In this document: positions 7,984 through 16,288 of the stretch, in pieces | Position numbering within the stretch: position 1 is the stretch's first letter | How the letters are laid out: each line of letters starts with the position of its first letter | Assembly: GCA_014695325.1 (NCBI GenBank) | Contig: JACJNZ010000029.1 | Coordinates: forward strand, 372,001 to 436,000 | Source of the DNA: Cyanobacteria bacterium FACHB-502 | GTDB taxonomy: Bacteria; Cyanobacteriota; Cyanobacteriia; Elainellales; Elainellaceae | DNA length: 64,000 nt | Direction: 5' to 3' | Program-made: the position numbers and the translations under genes | The notes under the pieces: model-generated | Database searches by the model: none | What the model saw: the letters and a program-made list of their open reading frames with translations, nothing else | What the model was told of the DNA's origin: nothing

Positions 7984-10449
7984 ATGGTCATGAGTGACGT
8001 TTCCCCCAGCTTACTGACTGCCCTCGCTCAGGTCGATCGGGCGCACGGGCTAACCGAGCGGATGCAGGCATTGCCCCTGGAGCAATTCCAAAAGCTTCTG
8101 GAGCGCATTACTGGGGAGTTTCAGCACTTTCTCAAGGCAATCGAGCTAATCAACGACGAAACGCTAGAAACGCTGCTGGAGCAAATTCTAGAAGCATTTA
8201 CGCTGAAGATCGGGCAGCTTCTAAACGCAGACCGCACCACCATTTTTCTGGTTGATCGAGAGAAGGAGCAGCTCTGGTCAAAAGTTGCTCAGGGCGCAGA
8301 CGGAGAGCTGATCGAGATCCGCGTTCCCCTACGAGCTGGGATTGCAGGTCAGGTGGCAGTGACCGGAGAATGCCTCAATATCCCTGATGCCTACGAACAT
8401 CCGCTGTTTAACCCCGAAGTCGATCGCCAGACCGGATACCGCACCCGCACTATTCTCTGTATGCCCGTGCTGAGCATGAGCGGTCAGGTGGTTGCTGTTG
8501 TGCAGCTCCTCAATAAGCAAAGCGACGCTCCATTTGATGCTCAGGACGAACGTCTGTTTGGCGAGTTTGCTAAATCAATAGGCATTATTCTCGAAAGCTG
8601 TAATTCTTTCTACATCGCAGCTCGAAATCAGCGCGGCGTATCAGCTTTGCTGAAGGCAACTTCTTCGCTAGGGCAAAGCCTCGACCTCGAAAAAACCCTG
8701 CGCGTTGTCATGACCGAAGCCCGCATCCTGATGCAGGCAGACCGCAGTACCCTGTTTTTGCTCGATCGCGAAAGCAACGAACTCTGGTCAAAGGTAGCAA
8801 AAGCAGACGGCGAAACCCTACTCGAAATTCGCATTCCAGCCGATCGGGGGATCGTGGGTTTTGTTGCCTCCACCGGACAATCGCTCAACGTTCCCAATGC
8901 CTACGAAGATCCCCGGTTTGATTCCACCGTCGATCGTCAGACCGGATACCGCACCCGTACCATTCTCTGTATGCCCGTCTATAACTCTGAGGGCAAACTG
9001 ATTGGTGTAACTCAGCTCATCAACAAACTCCAGGGCACGTTTAACGCCTCAGACGAAAAGTTTATGCAGGCGTTCAATATTCAAGCCGGGGTCGCGCTGG
9101 AAAACGCCCAACTCTTCGAGCGAGTGCTGCTGGAAAAGCAATATCAAAAAGACATTTTGCAGAGCCTTTCGGATGCGGTGATTTCAACCAATACTAAAGG
9201 CGAAGTTGTCACAATTAACGAGGCAGCTCTGCGACTACTGGGCTGTGGTGCTCCTAAGCAGGAATCCGCCCAGAGCGATCGATCGCGGCAAAACCATGAA
9301 CGGCAGGAACACCAGGCATGGCAGCAACGGTTGAGTGGTCAGCTCGTCTGGGAGGTTGTGCCGATCGATCACCTTCAGATGCGCCTGCACGATAGCCTCA
9401 CCTACGGAGCGAAGCACTACGTCCCCGAACAAACGCTGAACCTGGGCAATAGCCCGTTCTGGCAACAGTTTGAATCACAGGGGCATCAGCCGATCGAACA
9501 CAGCATTAATTTAACAGTGAATCCGCTCACTAACCCGGAAGGACAGGTGCGGGGCGGGCTAATTGTGCTGGAAGACATCAGCCAGGAAAAGCGCATGAAG
9601 GCAACGATGTATCGCTACATGACGCCGAGCGTGGCAGAACGAGTAATCACGCTGGGCGAAAACGCGCTGCTGGGTGGCGAACGCAAAGAAGTCACAATCC
9701 TCTTCTCGGACATTCGGGGCTATACCTCCCTGACTGAAAAGATGGAGGCGGCTGCAGTGGTGTCGCTGCTAAACCACTACTTTGAGACGATGGTGGAAGC
9801 GGTGTTTAACTTTGAAGGCACACTCGATAAATTTATTGGCGATGCGCTGATGGCCGTGTTTGGCGCACCCCTGCCGATCGAAAACCATGCCTGGAAAGCT
9901 GTTCAGTCTGCCCTCGATATGCGCCGACGACTGGCAGAGTTGAACCGCGCTCGCACTCAAGCAGGGAATCCGCCCCTCCGCATTGGCATTGGCATCAGCT
10001 CTGGGGAAGTCGTTTCGGGCAGCATTGGCTCCCAACGCTTGATGAATTACACGGTCATCGGCGACGGCGTGGATGTCAGCTCTCGTCTAGAAGGAACCAC
10101 GAAAGAATACGGCTGCGATATTATCCTCAGCGAATACACCTATCGCCTCTGCGCGGATAAAATCTGGGCACGCGAACTCGATCGGATTCGGGTAAAAGGC
10201 AAAACCAAACCTGTTTTGATCTACGAGCTGTTAGGCGATCGGCGATCGCCCCTTGATACCAACACACAGGAATTTCTGCATTTTTATCAGGCAGGGCGCA
10301 CTGCCTACAGCAACGGCTGCTTTGGACAGGCGATCGACTACTTTAGACACGCAAAACGGCTGAGGAGCTTTGATCCGGCAACCGATTTATATCTGCAGCG
10401 ATCGCAAAAACACTTGACCAACCCCTCCGCAGCCTGGGAAGCGGGCTAA
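7984..10449 (+). CDS. Adenylate cyclase with tandem GAF, PAS and class III catalytic domain (CyaB1/CyaB2-like)
   Basis: An 821-residue cytoplasmic signalling enzyme expected to make cAMP from ATP under control of tandem GAF domains, the architecture of Anabaena CyaB1/CyaB2. Order: helical N-terminus, GAF-A (about 62-205) and GAF-B (about 225-380), each with its NKFDE motif (NK...F..QDE; NK...F..SDE), PAS (about 385-530), cyclase domain (about 565-750), then a short TPR-like tail (about 760-810). Catalytic residues seen: metal ligands D576 (FSDIRG) and D620 (FIGDA), and purine-recognising K616 with T690 (Lys/Thr is the CyaB1 pairing, favouring ATP). Odd: the transition-state Asn that normally precedes the conserved Arg by four residues is Asp here (D697, R701). 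An alternative start is the ATG two codons downstream. Confidence 0.93.
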   Translation: MVMSDVSPSLLTALAQVDRAHGLTERMQALPLEQFQKLLERITGEFQHFLKAIELINDETLETLLEQILEAFTLKIGQLLNADRTTIFLVDREKEQLWSKVAQGADGELIEIRVPLRAGIAGQVAVTGECLNIPDAYEHPLFNPEVDRQTGYRTRTILCMPVLSMSGQVVAVVQLLNKQSDAPFDAQDERLFGEFAKSIGIILESCNSFYIAARNQRGVSALLKATSSLGQSLDLEKTLRVVMTEARILMQADRSTLFLLDRESNELWSKVAKADGETLLEIRIPADRGIVGFVASTGQSLNVPNAYEDPRFDSTVDRQTGYRTRTILCMPVYNSEGKLIGVTQLINKLQGTFNASDEKFMQAFNIQAGVALENAQLFERVLLEKQYQKDILQSLSDAVISTNTKGEVVTINEAALRLLGCGAPKQESAQSDRSRQNHERQEHQAWQQRLSGQLVWEVVPIDHLQMRLHDSLTYGAKHYVPEQTLNLGNSPFWQQFESQGHQPIEHSINLTVNPLTNPEGQVRGGLIVLEDISQEKRMKATMYRYMTPSVAERVITLGENALLGGERKEVTILFSDIRGYTSLTEKMEAAAVVSLLNHYFETMVEAVFNFEGTLDKFIGDALMAVFGAPLPIENHAWKAVQSALDMRRRLAELNRARTQAGNPPLRIGIGISSGEVVSGSIGSQRLMNYTVIGDGVDVSSRLEGTTKEYGCDIILSEYTYRLCADKIWARELDRIRVKGKTKPVLIYELLGDRRSPLDTNTQEFLHFYQAGRTAYSNGCFGQAIDYFRHAKRLRSFDPATDLYLQRSQKHLTNPSAAWEAG

Positions 10450-10565
10450 AGCTCGTTTGGGGAAGAATGCTCTTTTACGTGAATCGGAAGGCATCATGCT
10501 AAAGCTGGATGTTTTTCGTCCATTTAATAAATTATTCTTATTTTGATACATACAAGCATTACAGC

Positions 10566-10690
10566 CTTTTTCACTCACTTAAGGTATGGGGAGTGTGGAG
10601 GCTTCGCACCCATCCAAGGGTAAAACTTCTGCACCCCATTTTTTATACTTCTTTTGTACTTCATCAGCCTGAAAACGGCTGTATTGCTTC
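10566..10690. repeat. Degenerate copy of a GC-rich double-hairpin dispersed repeat
   Basis: This stretch aligns over about 120 bp with 21842-21965: both read TTTTTCACTC, TAAGGTA, GGGG.GTGTGG.GGCTTCG, C.AGGG, TGCACCCCATTTTTT, a TACTTC, and end near GAA.A.GGCTGTA. This copy has lost several stem base pairs (TATGGGGAGTGTGGAGG versus a perfect stem in the other), so it looks older. It lies upstream of the alpha/beta hydrolase gene. Confidence 0.75.
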
Positions 10691-10728
10691 ATCACAGCAC
10701 TATTGCGAAACACGGCTTAAGCAATCGA

Positions 10729-11532
10729 ATGAAAGACCAACTCAGAGGACACTCTATTCAGCTCGGACAGGGCAAGCTGTTCTATCGAGCGGCGGGCAAT
10801 CTAAATCAGCAGACCCCCATTTTCTTTTTACATGGTTGGGGCATCTCGACGGAACCTTATCAGGAAGTGCTGTCGCTATTTGCGCGTTCCCATGCGCTGG
10901 TTGCGCCAGATTTGCCTAGTTTTGATCAGTCCAGCGATCCCCGGCTGTTTACCAGTTATCAGAGCTTTGCCGATCGCCTGATCGAACTGCTCGATCTGCT
11001 GAAGCTGGAATCGGTGCATTTAGTCGGCCATTCACTGGGTGGCGGGATTAGCATTTGGCTGGCAGCGCACTATCCCGATCGCGTCAAAAGCCTTAGTTTG
11101 ATAGACAGTACCGGAGTTCCGTCAGGTTCGGTTCCCGAAGTGCTGCTGAGGCGATCGATCGAGATGCCGTTGCAGCTTTCATTGCCCAAGCTGAAGCTTC
11201 AGTTTGTGGACATTCCTCAAGTGTTTGCCAACAATCTGCTGATGAATTTGCCAAATGTGATCAGCGCACTGCTGATTTCGCTAATGGAAGACATCACGCC
11301 TCTACTGCCCCGGATTCAAGCTCCCAGTCTTATTTTATGGTCTAAAAAAGACCTGACCACGTTGCTGCCCTGCGCTGAAACGATGACGAAAATGATTCCT
11401 GATTCTCGTCAGGTTCTCGTGGAGGAAGGCTATCACGAATGGGGACTGCTCTATCCCGAAAAAATGACGACGATCGTGCTGAATTTCATTCATGAAATTG
11501 AAGCTTGTGCTGCGGTGGGCAGCGTGAAATAA
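10729..11532 (+). CDS. Alpha/beta hydrolase fold protein
   Basis: A 267-residue serine hydrolase of the alpha/beta fold. Seen: the oxyanion segment FFLHGWGIS, the nucleophile elbow VGHSLGGG, the acid in WSKKDLTTLL, and the catalytic histidine in GYHEWGLLYPE near the C-terminus, so the triad is intact. The start is set at ATG 10729 (MKDQLRGHSIQLGQGKLFY). The frame extends upstream to a TTG at 10654, but that part lies in the degenerate dispersed repeat and has no family character. Substrate unknown; no co-directional partner is close. The 3' end abuts the antisense remains of a histidine kinase. Confidence 0.85.
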   Translation: MKDQLRGHSIQLGQGKLFYRAAGNLNQQTPIFFLHGWGISTEPYQEVLSLFARSHALVAPDLPSFDQSSDPRLFTSYQSFADRLIELLDLLKLESVHLVGHSLGGGISIWLAAHYPDRVKSLSLIDSTGVPSGSVPEVLLRRSIEMPLQLSLPKLKLQFVDIPQVFANNLLMNLPNVISALLISLMEDITPLLPRIQAPSLILWSKKDLTTLLPCAETMTKMIPDSRQVLVEEGYHEWGLLYPEKMTTIVLNFIHEIEACAAVGSVK

Positions 11533-11926
11533 AACGAGGTTCCCTAGTTGGGGCAGCTCTTCAGGACGCGAAAATTTAATCGCATTGCTAATAAGATTCT
11601 GAAAAAGCTGAACGAGCAGCGTTTCATTTCCGCTCCCCGTTGGCAGCAGATTTCTATCAAGGGTTGTTTGTTCTGCCAGGATTGAACTGCGTAAATTTTC
11701 GATCGCCTGCTGTATAACCGGATTTCAGTAAACTAATTCAAAAAACTAATTCAAAAATCTGTGCTTCAGGCTGAGTTCTGCCATACTTCAGCGTATCCAC
11801 GATGGTTTTTTGCATTCGATGGGTTGCCGTTGCGATCGATCCCAAACATTGTTTCGCATCTTCATCCAGCGATGCCTAATATTTCACTGTTGTGATTTGC
11901 TTAAAGAGCTTCAAATGGGTTGAGTA
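11533..11926 (-). pseudogene. Decayed histidine kinase (DHp domain and start of ATPase domain)
   Basis: No open frame survives, but on the minus strand one can read THLKLFKQITTVKY, a TAG, then ASLDEDAKQCLG, IATATHRMQKTIVDTLKYG, RTQPEAQIFELV, and after a frame change QQAIENLRSSILAEQTTLD, LLVQLFQNLISNAIKFS. This is the second helix of a cyanobacterial/phytochrome-type dimerisation domain followed by the N-box of the ATPase domain; the phosphorylated His and the G boxes are missing. The frame change coincides exactly with a perfect 13-bp tandem duplication (11730-11755): removing one copy restores a single frame with only two point stops (TAG and TGA). It lies just upstream of, and divergent from, an orphan receiver gene that may have been its partner. 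Confidence 0.8.
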
Positions 11927-12085
11927 CAAAGCTTGAGGTGGAAGGACACGCTCAATCGTTAGCCCTCAATCACGATAAAAGGCTAACCAATCTGGGTACT
12001 CTACCCCTGCTCCTCGTCGTTAACAAACGATCGCCGGAACACAAGCCATAACAGAATTGCTAGAAAGGATTTTGAGTGGAAGCTG

Positions 12086-12469
12086 ATGAACGCGAAGCGA
12101 ATTTTAATCATCGATGACGAAGAAGACATTCGAGAAATTGCACAAGTAAGTTTGAACCTTATGAAAGCATGGGATGTTGTCACCGCCGCTTCGGGTGAAG
12201 AAGGTACGAAACTAGCAATCCTGACCCAGCCCGACGCCATTCTTCTAGATGCAATGATGCCTGAGGTAGATGGAGTCGAGACGTTAAAACGGCTCCAGAC
12301 GCACCCCGCAACGCGAGTAATTCCAGTCATCATGCTAACAGGGGCAACGCAACCTTCAAAGCGGCAAATTTATCTTCAGGCAGGAGCCAGAGCGATTGTG
12401 CAGAAACCCTTCGATCCGGCTCAGCTTGGCTGTCAGATTGCGGCTGCTCTGGAGTGGGCACAGACATAG
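12086..12469 (+). CDS. Single-domain response regulator (CheY-like)
   Basis: A 127-residue stand-alone receiver domain. Acid pair in LIIDDEEDIRE (D10, D11), phospho-acceptor D55 in AILLDAMMPEVDG, T85 and K107 (QKPFDP) are all present, so it should be phosphorylatable. There is no output domain, so it must act by protein contact or as a phosphate relay. The nearest upstream signalling gene is a decayed histidine kinase on the opposite strand; the next gene downstream is an ABC exporter 113 bp away with its own ribosome site. Cognate kinase unknown. Confidence 0.93.
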   Translation: MNAKRILIIDDEEDIREIAQVSLNLMKAWDVVTAASGEEGTKLAILTQPDAILLDAMMPEVDGVETLKRLQTHPATRVIPVIMLTGATQPSKRQIYLQAGARAIVQKPFDPAQLGCQIAAALEWAQT

Positions 12470-12582
12470 GACGATAAGACGGTAGCTATTTGCCCCGATC
12501 GATTTCCCCATTGATTCTTGGCATTGATTCCCCGCATCAGGACGGCACAATAGAACAATGTCTTTAAGGAACGCTGATTGTA

Positions 12583-14457
12583 ATGAAGCCTCGCCGTCCT
12601 GCTACTGATTTGTCTGCCTTGCATCCTGCCCCTGCCGTTCATCCACTTCGCCGTCTGCTGGACTATGGGCGACCCTATCGATCGCAGATGCGACTGGCAA
12701 CGCTCTGTTCAATTTTGAATAAATTTTTTGATCTGGCTCCTCCTGTCCTGATCGGTGTGGCGGTGGATGTGGCAGTGAATCAGCAAAACTCCTGGCTGGC
12801 AAATCTGGGGATAGTGAACATTCGATCGCAGTTTGTGATTTTGGCGATTCTCACGTTTATCATCTGGAGTCTGGAGTCAATTTTTGAATATGCCTACGGG
12901 TGGCTATGGCGCAACCTGGCACAGAAGCTTCAACACGACATGAGACTCAATGCCTACCAGCATTTGCAGGAGCTAGAGCTAGAGTATTTTGAGGCGAGAG
13001 ACAGCGGCAGATTGATGTCAATTCTCAACGACGATATCAACCAGCTAGAGCGGTTTCTTGACTTTGGCGCGAACGATATTTTGCAGGTGCTTACAACAGT
13101 GCTTGTGATTGGGGCGGGCTTTTTTATCCTGGCTCCCAGTGTGGCGTGGATGGCAATGCTGCCGATTCCGTTTATTTTGTGGGGGTCGATCGCTTTTCAA
13201 AAACTGCTTGCGCCGAGATATGCAGACGTGCGCGAGAAAGTGAGCCTACTCAGTAGCCGCTTGTCGAATAATCTGGGCGGCATTGTCACGATCAAAAGCT
13301 TCACCACCGAAGCGTATGAGGTCGATCGTCTGCGTCAAGAAAGTGAGGCATATCAGCAAAGCAACCGCCGCGCCATTGCCCTCAGTGCTGCCTTTGTACC
13401 GCTGATTCGGATCATTATTTTGCTGGGATTTACGGCTTTGCTGGTGTTTGGTGGTCTGCAAACGGTGGAAGGCAAGCTGGCAGTGGGAACTTATAGCGTC
13501 CTGGTCTTCATGATTCAGCGATTGCTGTGGCCCCTCACCCGGCTGGGCGAAACGCTCGATCAGTATCAGCGGGCAATGGCTTCGATCAATCGCGTTATGG
13601 GCTTGCTCGATACCCCAATCGCCATTCATTCTGGCGAAATTGCCCTCAATCGCAACGGTTCCACGCCACCTGCCCCAAGCCTGCATCCGGCCAACGGCTT
13701 CCATGCCTCAACGTCCACGGTACGCGGTGAACTGGTGCTAAAAGACGTAACCTTTGGCTACCGCGATCGTCCTCCGGTGATTCAAGACCTGTCGCTGCAT
13801 ATTCCTGCCGGAAAAACAATCGCGATCGTTGGCTCTACCGGATCGGGCAAAAGTACGCTGGTAAAGCTCTTGCTGCGGCTTTATGAAATCCAGTCGGGCA
13901 GCATCACTCTGGACGGCATCGATATTCGCGATCTGGAACTGCATAGTCTGCGGCAGGCGATCGGCTGGGTCAGTCAGGATGTGTTTCTATTTCACGGCTC
14001 TGTTCTGGAAAATATTATCTACGGCGACCCCAGCGCAAGCTTGTCAGAAGCGATCGCCGCTGCCAAAATTGCCGAAGCCCATGACTTTATCGAACAGTTG
14101 CCCCAGGGCTACGACACGATCGTCGGTGAACGGGGACAAAAGCTTTCCGGTGGTCAGCGGCAGCGACTCGCCATCGCCCGTGCTGTGCTGAAAAATCCGC
14201 CGATCCTGATCCTGGACGAAGCCACCTCTGCCGTTGATAACGAAACCGAAGCCGCCATTCAGCGATCGCTCGACCAGATCACCCAAAACCGCACAACGAT
14301 CGCGATCGCCCACCGCCTCTCGACCATCCGCAACGCCGATCGAATCTACGTGATGGAATACGGCAGGCTGATCGAACAGGGCAAACACGAGGAATTGATC
14401 GATCGACAGGGCGTGTATGCAAGCTTATGGCGGGTGCAGTCCGGGATTCGATCGTAG
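12583..14457 (+). CDS. ABC transporter, fused permease and ATP-binding protein (exporter type)
   Basis: A 624-residue half-transporter expected to dimerise in the inner membrane and export a lipid, peptide or drug. Six transmembrane helices fall in residues about 40-320, with a [14 protein letters not shown]-type linker. The nucleotide-binding domain has Walker [10 protein letters not shown] (417-425), the Q-loop in [10 protein letters not shown], signature LSGGQRQR (starting at 521), Walker [13 protein letters not shown] and the H-loop IAHRLSTI, all intact. AAGGA lies about 12 bases before the ATG at 12583. A Pro/Ser-rich insert (about 360-380) separates the two halves. It is convergent with the methyltransferase gene (4 bp gap). 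Substrate not predictable. Confidence 0.95.
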   Translation: MKPRRPATDLSALHPAPAVHPLRRLLDYGRPYRSQMRLATLCSILNKFFDLAPPVLIGVAVDVAVNQQNSWLANLGIVNIRSQFVILAILTFIIWSLESIFEYAYGWLWRNLAQKLQHDMRLNAYQHLQELELEYFEARDSGRLMSILNDDINQLERFLDFGANDILQVLTTVLVIGAGFFILAPSVAWMAMLPIPFILWGSIAFQKLLAPRYADVREKVSLLSSRLSNNLGGIVTIKSFTTEAYEVDRLRQESEAYQQSNRRAIALSAAFVPLIRIIILLGFTALLVFGGLQTVEGKLAVGTYSVLVFMIQRLLWPLTRLGETLDQYQRAMASINRVMGLLDTPIAIHSGEIALNRNGSTPPAPSLHPANGFHASTSTVRGELVLKDVTFGYRDRPPVIQDLSLHIPAGKTIAIVGSTGSGKSTLVKLLLRLYEIQSGSITLDGIDIRDLELHSLRQAIGWVSQDVFLFHGSVLENIIYGDPSASLSEAIAAAKIAEAHDFIEQLPQGYDTIVGERGQKLSGGQRQRLAIARAVLKNPPILILDEATSAVDNETEAAIQRSLDQITQNRTTIAIAHRLSTIRNADRIYVMEYGRLIEQGKHEELIDRQGVYASLWRVQSGIRS

Positions 14458-14461
14458 TGGA

Positions 14462-15103
14462 TCAATTGCGCTGAGCAATTACCGCATAAAAAGGGTCAGT
14501 TCCGCCAATCCCCAACATTTGCAGGAAACTGGGAACGTTGCCCTGCCGCATCACCACTTCGGGTTCGCTGAAACCGGGAATCGCTTTGAAATAGCGTTTC
14601 ACTAGCTCCACGCGATCGTCTTCAGAGCCATCTCGCCACGCCTGAATCGCCTTCTGGTAAAACATCCGATTCGAGAAGCTGACGATCGCAATCCCACCCG
14701 GTTTCAAAACGCGGTGAATCTCCGCAAACACCGCTTCGGGACGCTGAAGATACTGCACGGAAACCGTATTCAGCACGGCATCAAAGGACTGATCAGGCAG
14801 GGGAAAAAGCTGATTGTCGTTCAAATTCTGCACAAAGTAGTGATCCAGACGCGGATTGCGGGCAAGCTCCTCGGCGTTGAGTCCGTGTCCTTCGACGTGA
14901 GCAAACTTCATCTCGTCCGGCAGATGGGAAACCCAGCTACTCATCATGTCAAAAATGCGCGTATCAGGCTTCAGCCGTTCCCGGTACAGGTCGGTCAACT
15001 GCTGAATAAAATGCTCATCGACGTGGGTGACAAATCGCGGCACGCTGTAAAACTCGCGATCGTCCGATTCATCCAGCTTGGTGCGTTGAGGGGGTTGCAG
15101 CAT
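14462..15103 (-). CDS. Class I SAM-dependent methyltransferase
   Basis: A 213-residue methyltransferase of the Methyltransf_11 type. Seen: a degenerate SAM-binding region (RIFDMMSSWVSHLP), the LPDQSFDAVLNTVSVQYL segment (motif IV region), and HRVLKPGGIAIVSFSNRMF (motif V/VI). The canonical motif I glycine cluster is replaced by MMSSWVSH; I recall this in a family of cyanobacterial methyltransferases, so it may be normal for the group. The start is placed at ATG 15103; an in-frame TTG three codons upstream is possible. Ends 4 bp from the convergent ABC gene. Substrate unknown. Confidence 0.85.
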   Translation of the reverse strand: MLQPPQRTKLDESDDREFYSVPRFVTHVDEHFIQQLTDLYRERLKPDTRIFDMMSSWVSHLPDEMKFAHVEGHGLNAEELARNPRLDHYFVQNLNDNQLFPLPDQSFDAVLNTVSVQYLQRPEAVFAEIHRVLKPGGIAIVSFSNRMFYQKAIQAWRDGSEDDRVELVKRYFKAIPGFSEPEVVMRQGNVPSFLQMLGIGGTDPFYAVIAQRN

Positions 15104-15355
15104 CGGGGGCAATAATCATGACTCTACTCTTCCTAGTTTAGAAAACTTATTGCAGGAAACGAGTTGAGCAAAGGCTTGTCCCAAGCGGCTTGTCAGGAAG
15201 GCTATCAGATTTGAGCTAAGCAATTTCACGGGCTGAAGCGTTTTGCACCAGAAGCAGCAACGCCAAAAAAACGAGTACATTTACATACCCGCTGACAGGA
15301 ATTTACTTGATATGGTGTAGGCGAATTAATTTTATTCTTAACCTTAGCATAACCT

Positions 15356-16264
15356 ATGAAACGACGCAACTTTATTGTTTGTTCTACGTTGTTCGTCGTC
15401 TCCAGTTGCACAGCCGCAACAACACAGCCAAACCGCACGAGTGGCAACCCATCTGCTGGAACTCAGATGAGCAAGCCTGAAAAACTGCGCTTTGCGGTGT
15501 CTGATGTCAAAGGTATCGAGGATCTGCAAAAGGACTATGAAGCACTGCGAGTTGTCCTGGAACAAACGCTGGCAACCCAGGTTGAGTTTTTCCCGGTTGA
15601 GAGCTACATCGCGGCGGCTTCGGCTTTGCAGCAGGATCAGGTCGATCTGGTGTTCACGGGTCCGTCGGAATATGTGGTGATGCGTGCCCGCACGAATGCG
15701 GTTCCGGTTGCCGCCATTAAACGCGACAGGTACTACCCGGTGGTTGCGGTTTTGGCAAATCGTAATATTCAGTCGCTGAATGACTTGAAGGGTAAGACGA
15801 TCGCGATGTGGGAAGTGGGTTCGACCAGCGGCTATCTGGGTCCAACAAAGCTGTTAATCGATGCCGGGCTAGACCCTAAAACCGATGTCAAAATCGAGCT
15901 GATCGGCAAGAAAGGACTTCCAGCCCTCAAAGACGGCAAAGTAGATGCTTGGGCAGGCTCAATTCGGCGATACGAGCAGTTTCTAGAATCTGAACAACTG
16001 ACTCCAAACAATTTGCCGCTATTAACCAAAGGAGCCGATTTACCCGCTGATCCCTTTGTGGTGAGCAGTAAGCTGGATGCCGAATTTGTCGCAGAAATGC
16101 GGAAACAGTTGTTTCAGAACCAGGACAAGCTTTTAGAAGCGATCGCCCCGGCGGATGGTGCAAAGTTTACTGGAGCCAAATTAATTGAGGCGCAGGATGT
16201 CGATTACGACATGATTCGCGAAGTCTATCGAGCGATCGGACAGGGTGCGTTTTTGCAGGGCTAA
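15356..16264 (+). CDS. PhnD-like periplasmic binding lipoprotein (phosphate/phosphite/phosphonate type)
   Basis: A 302-residue substrate-binding protein. The N-terminus MKRRNFIVCSTLFVV followed by SSC is a lipoprotein signal with the acylated Cys at 18. The mature part has the PhnD/SsuA-like pattern: LRFAVSDVKGIEDLQKDYE, the SYIAAASALQQDQVDLVFTG strand-helix, NDLKGKTIAMWEVGSTSGYL and KDGKVDAWAGSIRRYEQF, and the C-terminal EVYRAIGQGAFLQG. There is no permease or ATPase gene nearby. Instead a membrane histidine kinase follows by 24 bp in the same direction, so this may be a ligand-presenting sensor subunit rather than a transporter component. Ligand identity is not provable from sequence. Confidence 0.9.
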   Translation: MKRRNFIVCSTLFVVSSCTAATTQPNRTSGNPSAGTQMSKPEKLRFAVSDVKGIEDLQKDYEALRVVLEQTLATQVEFFPVESYIAAASALQQDQVDLVFTGPSEYVVMRARTNAVPVAAIKRDRYYPVVAVLANRNIQSLNDLKGKTIAMWEVGSTSGYLGPTKLLIDAGLDPKTDVKIELIGKKGLPALKDGKVDAWAGSIRRYEQFLESEQLTPNNLPLLTKGADLPADPFVVSSKLDAEFVAEMRKQLFQNQDKLLEAIAPADGAKFTGAKLIEAQDVDYDMIREVYRAIGQGAFLQG

Positions 16265-16288
16265 TTTGAATGGCGTTAGTTTTTGGTT

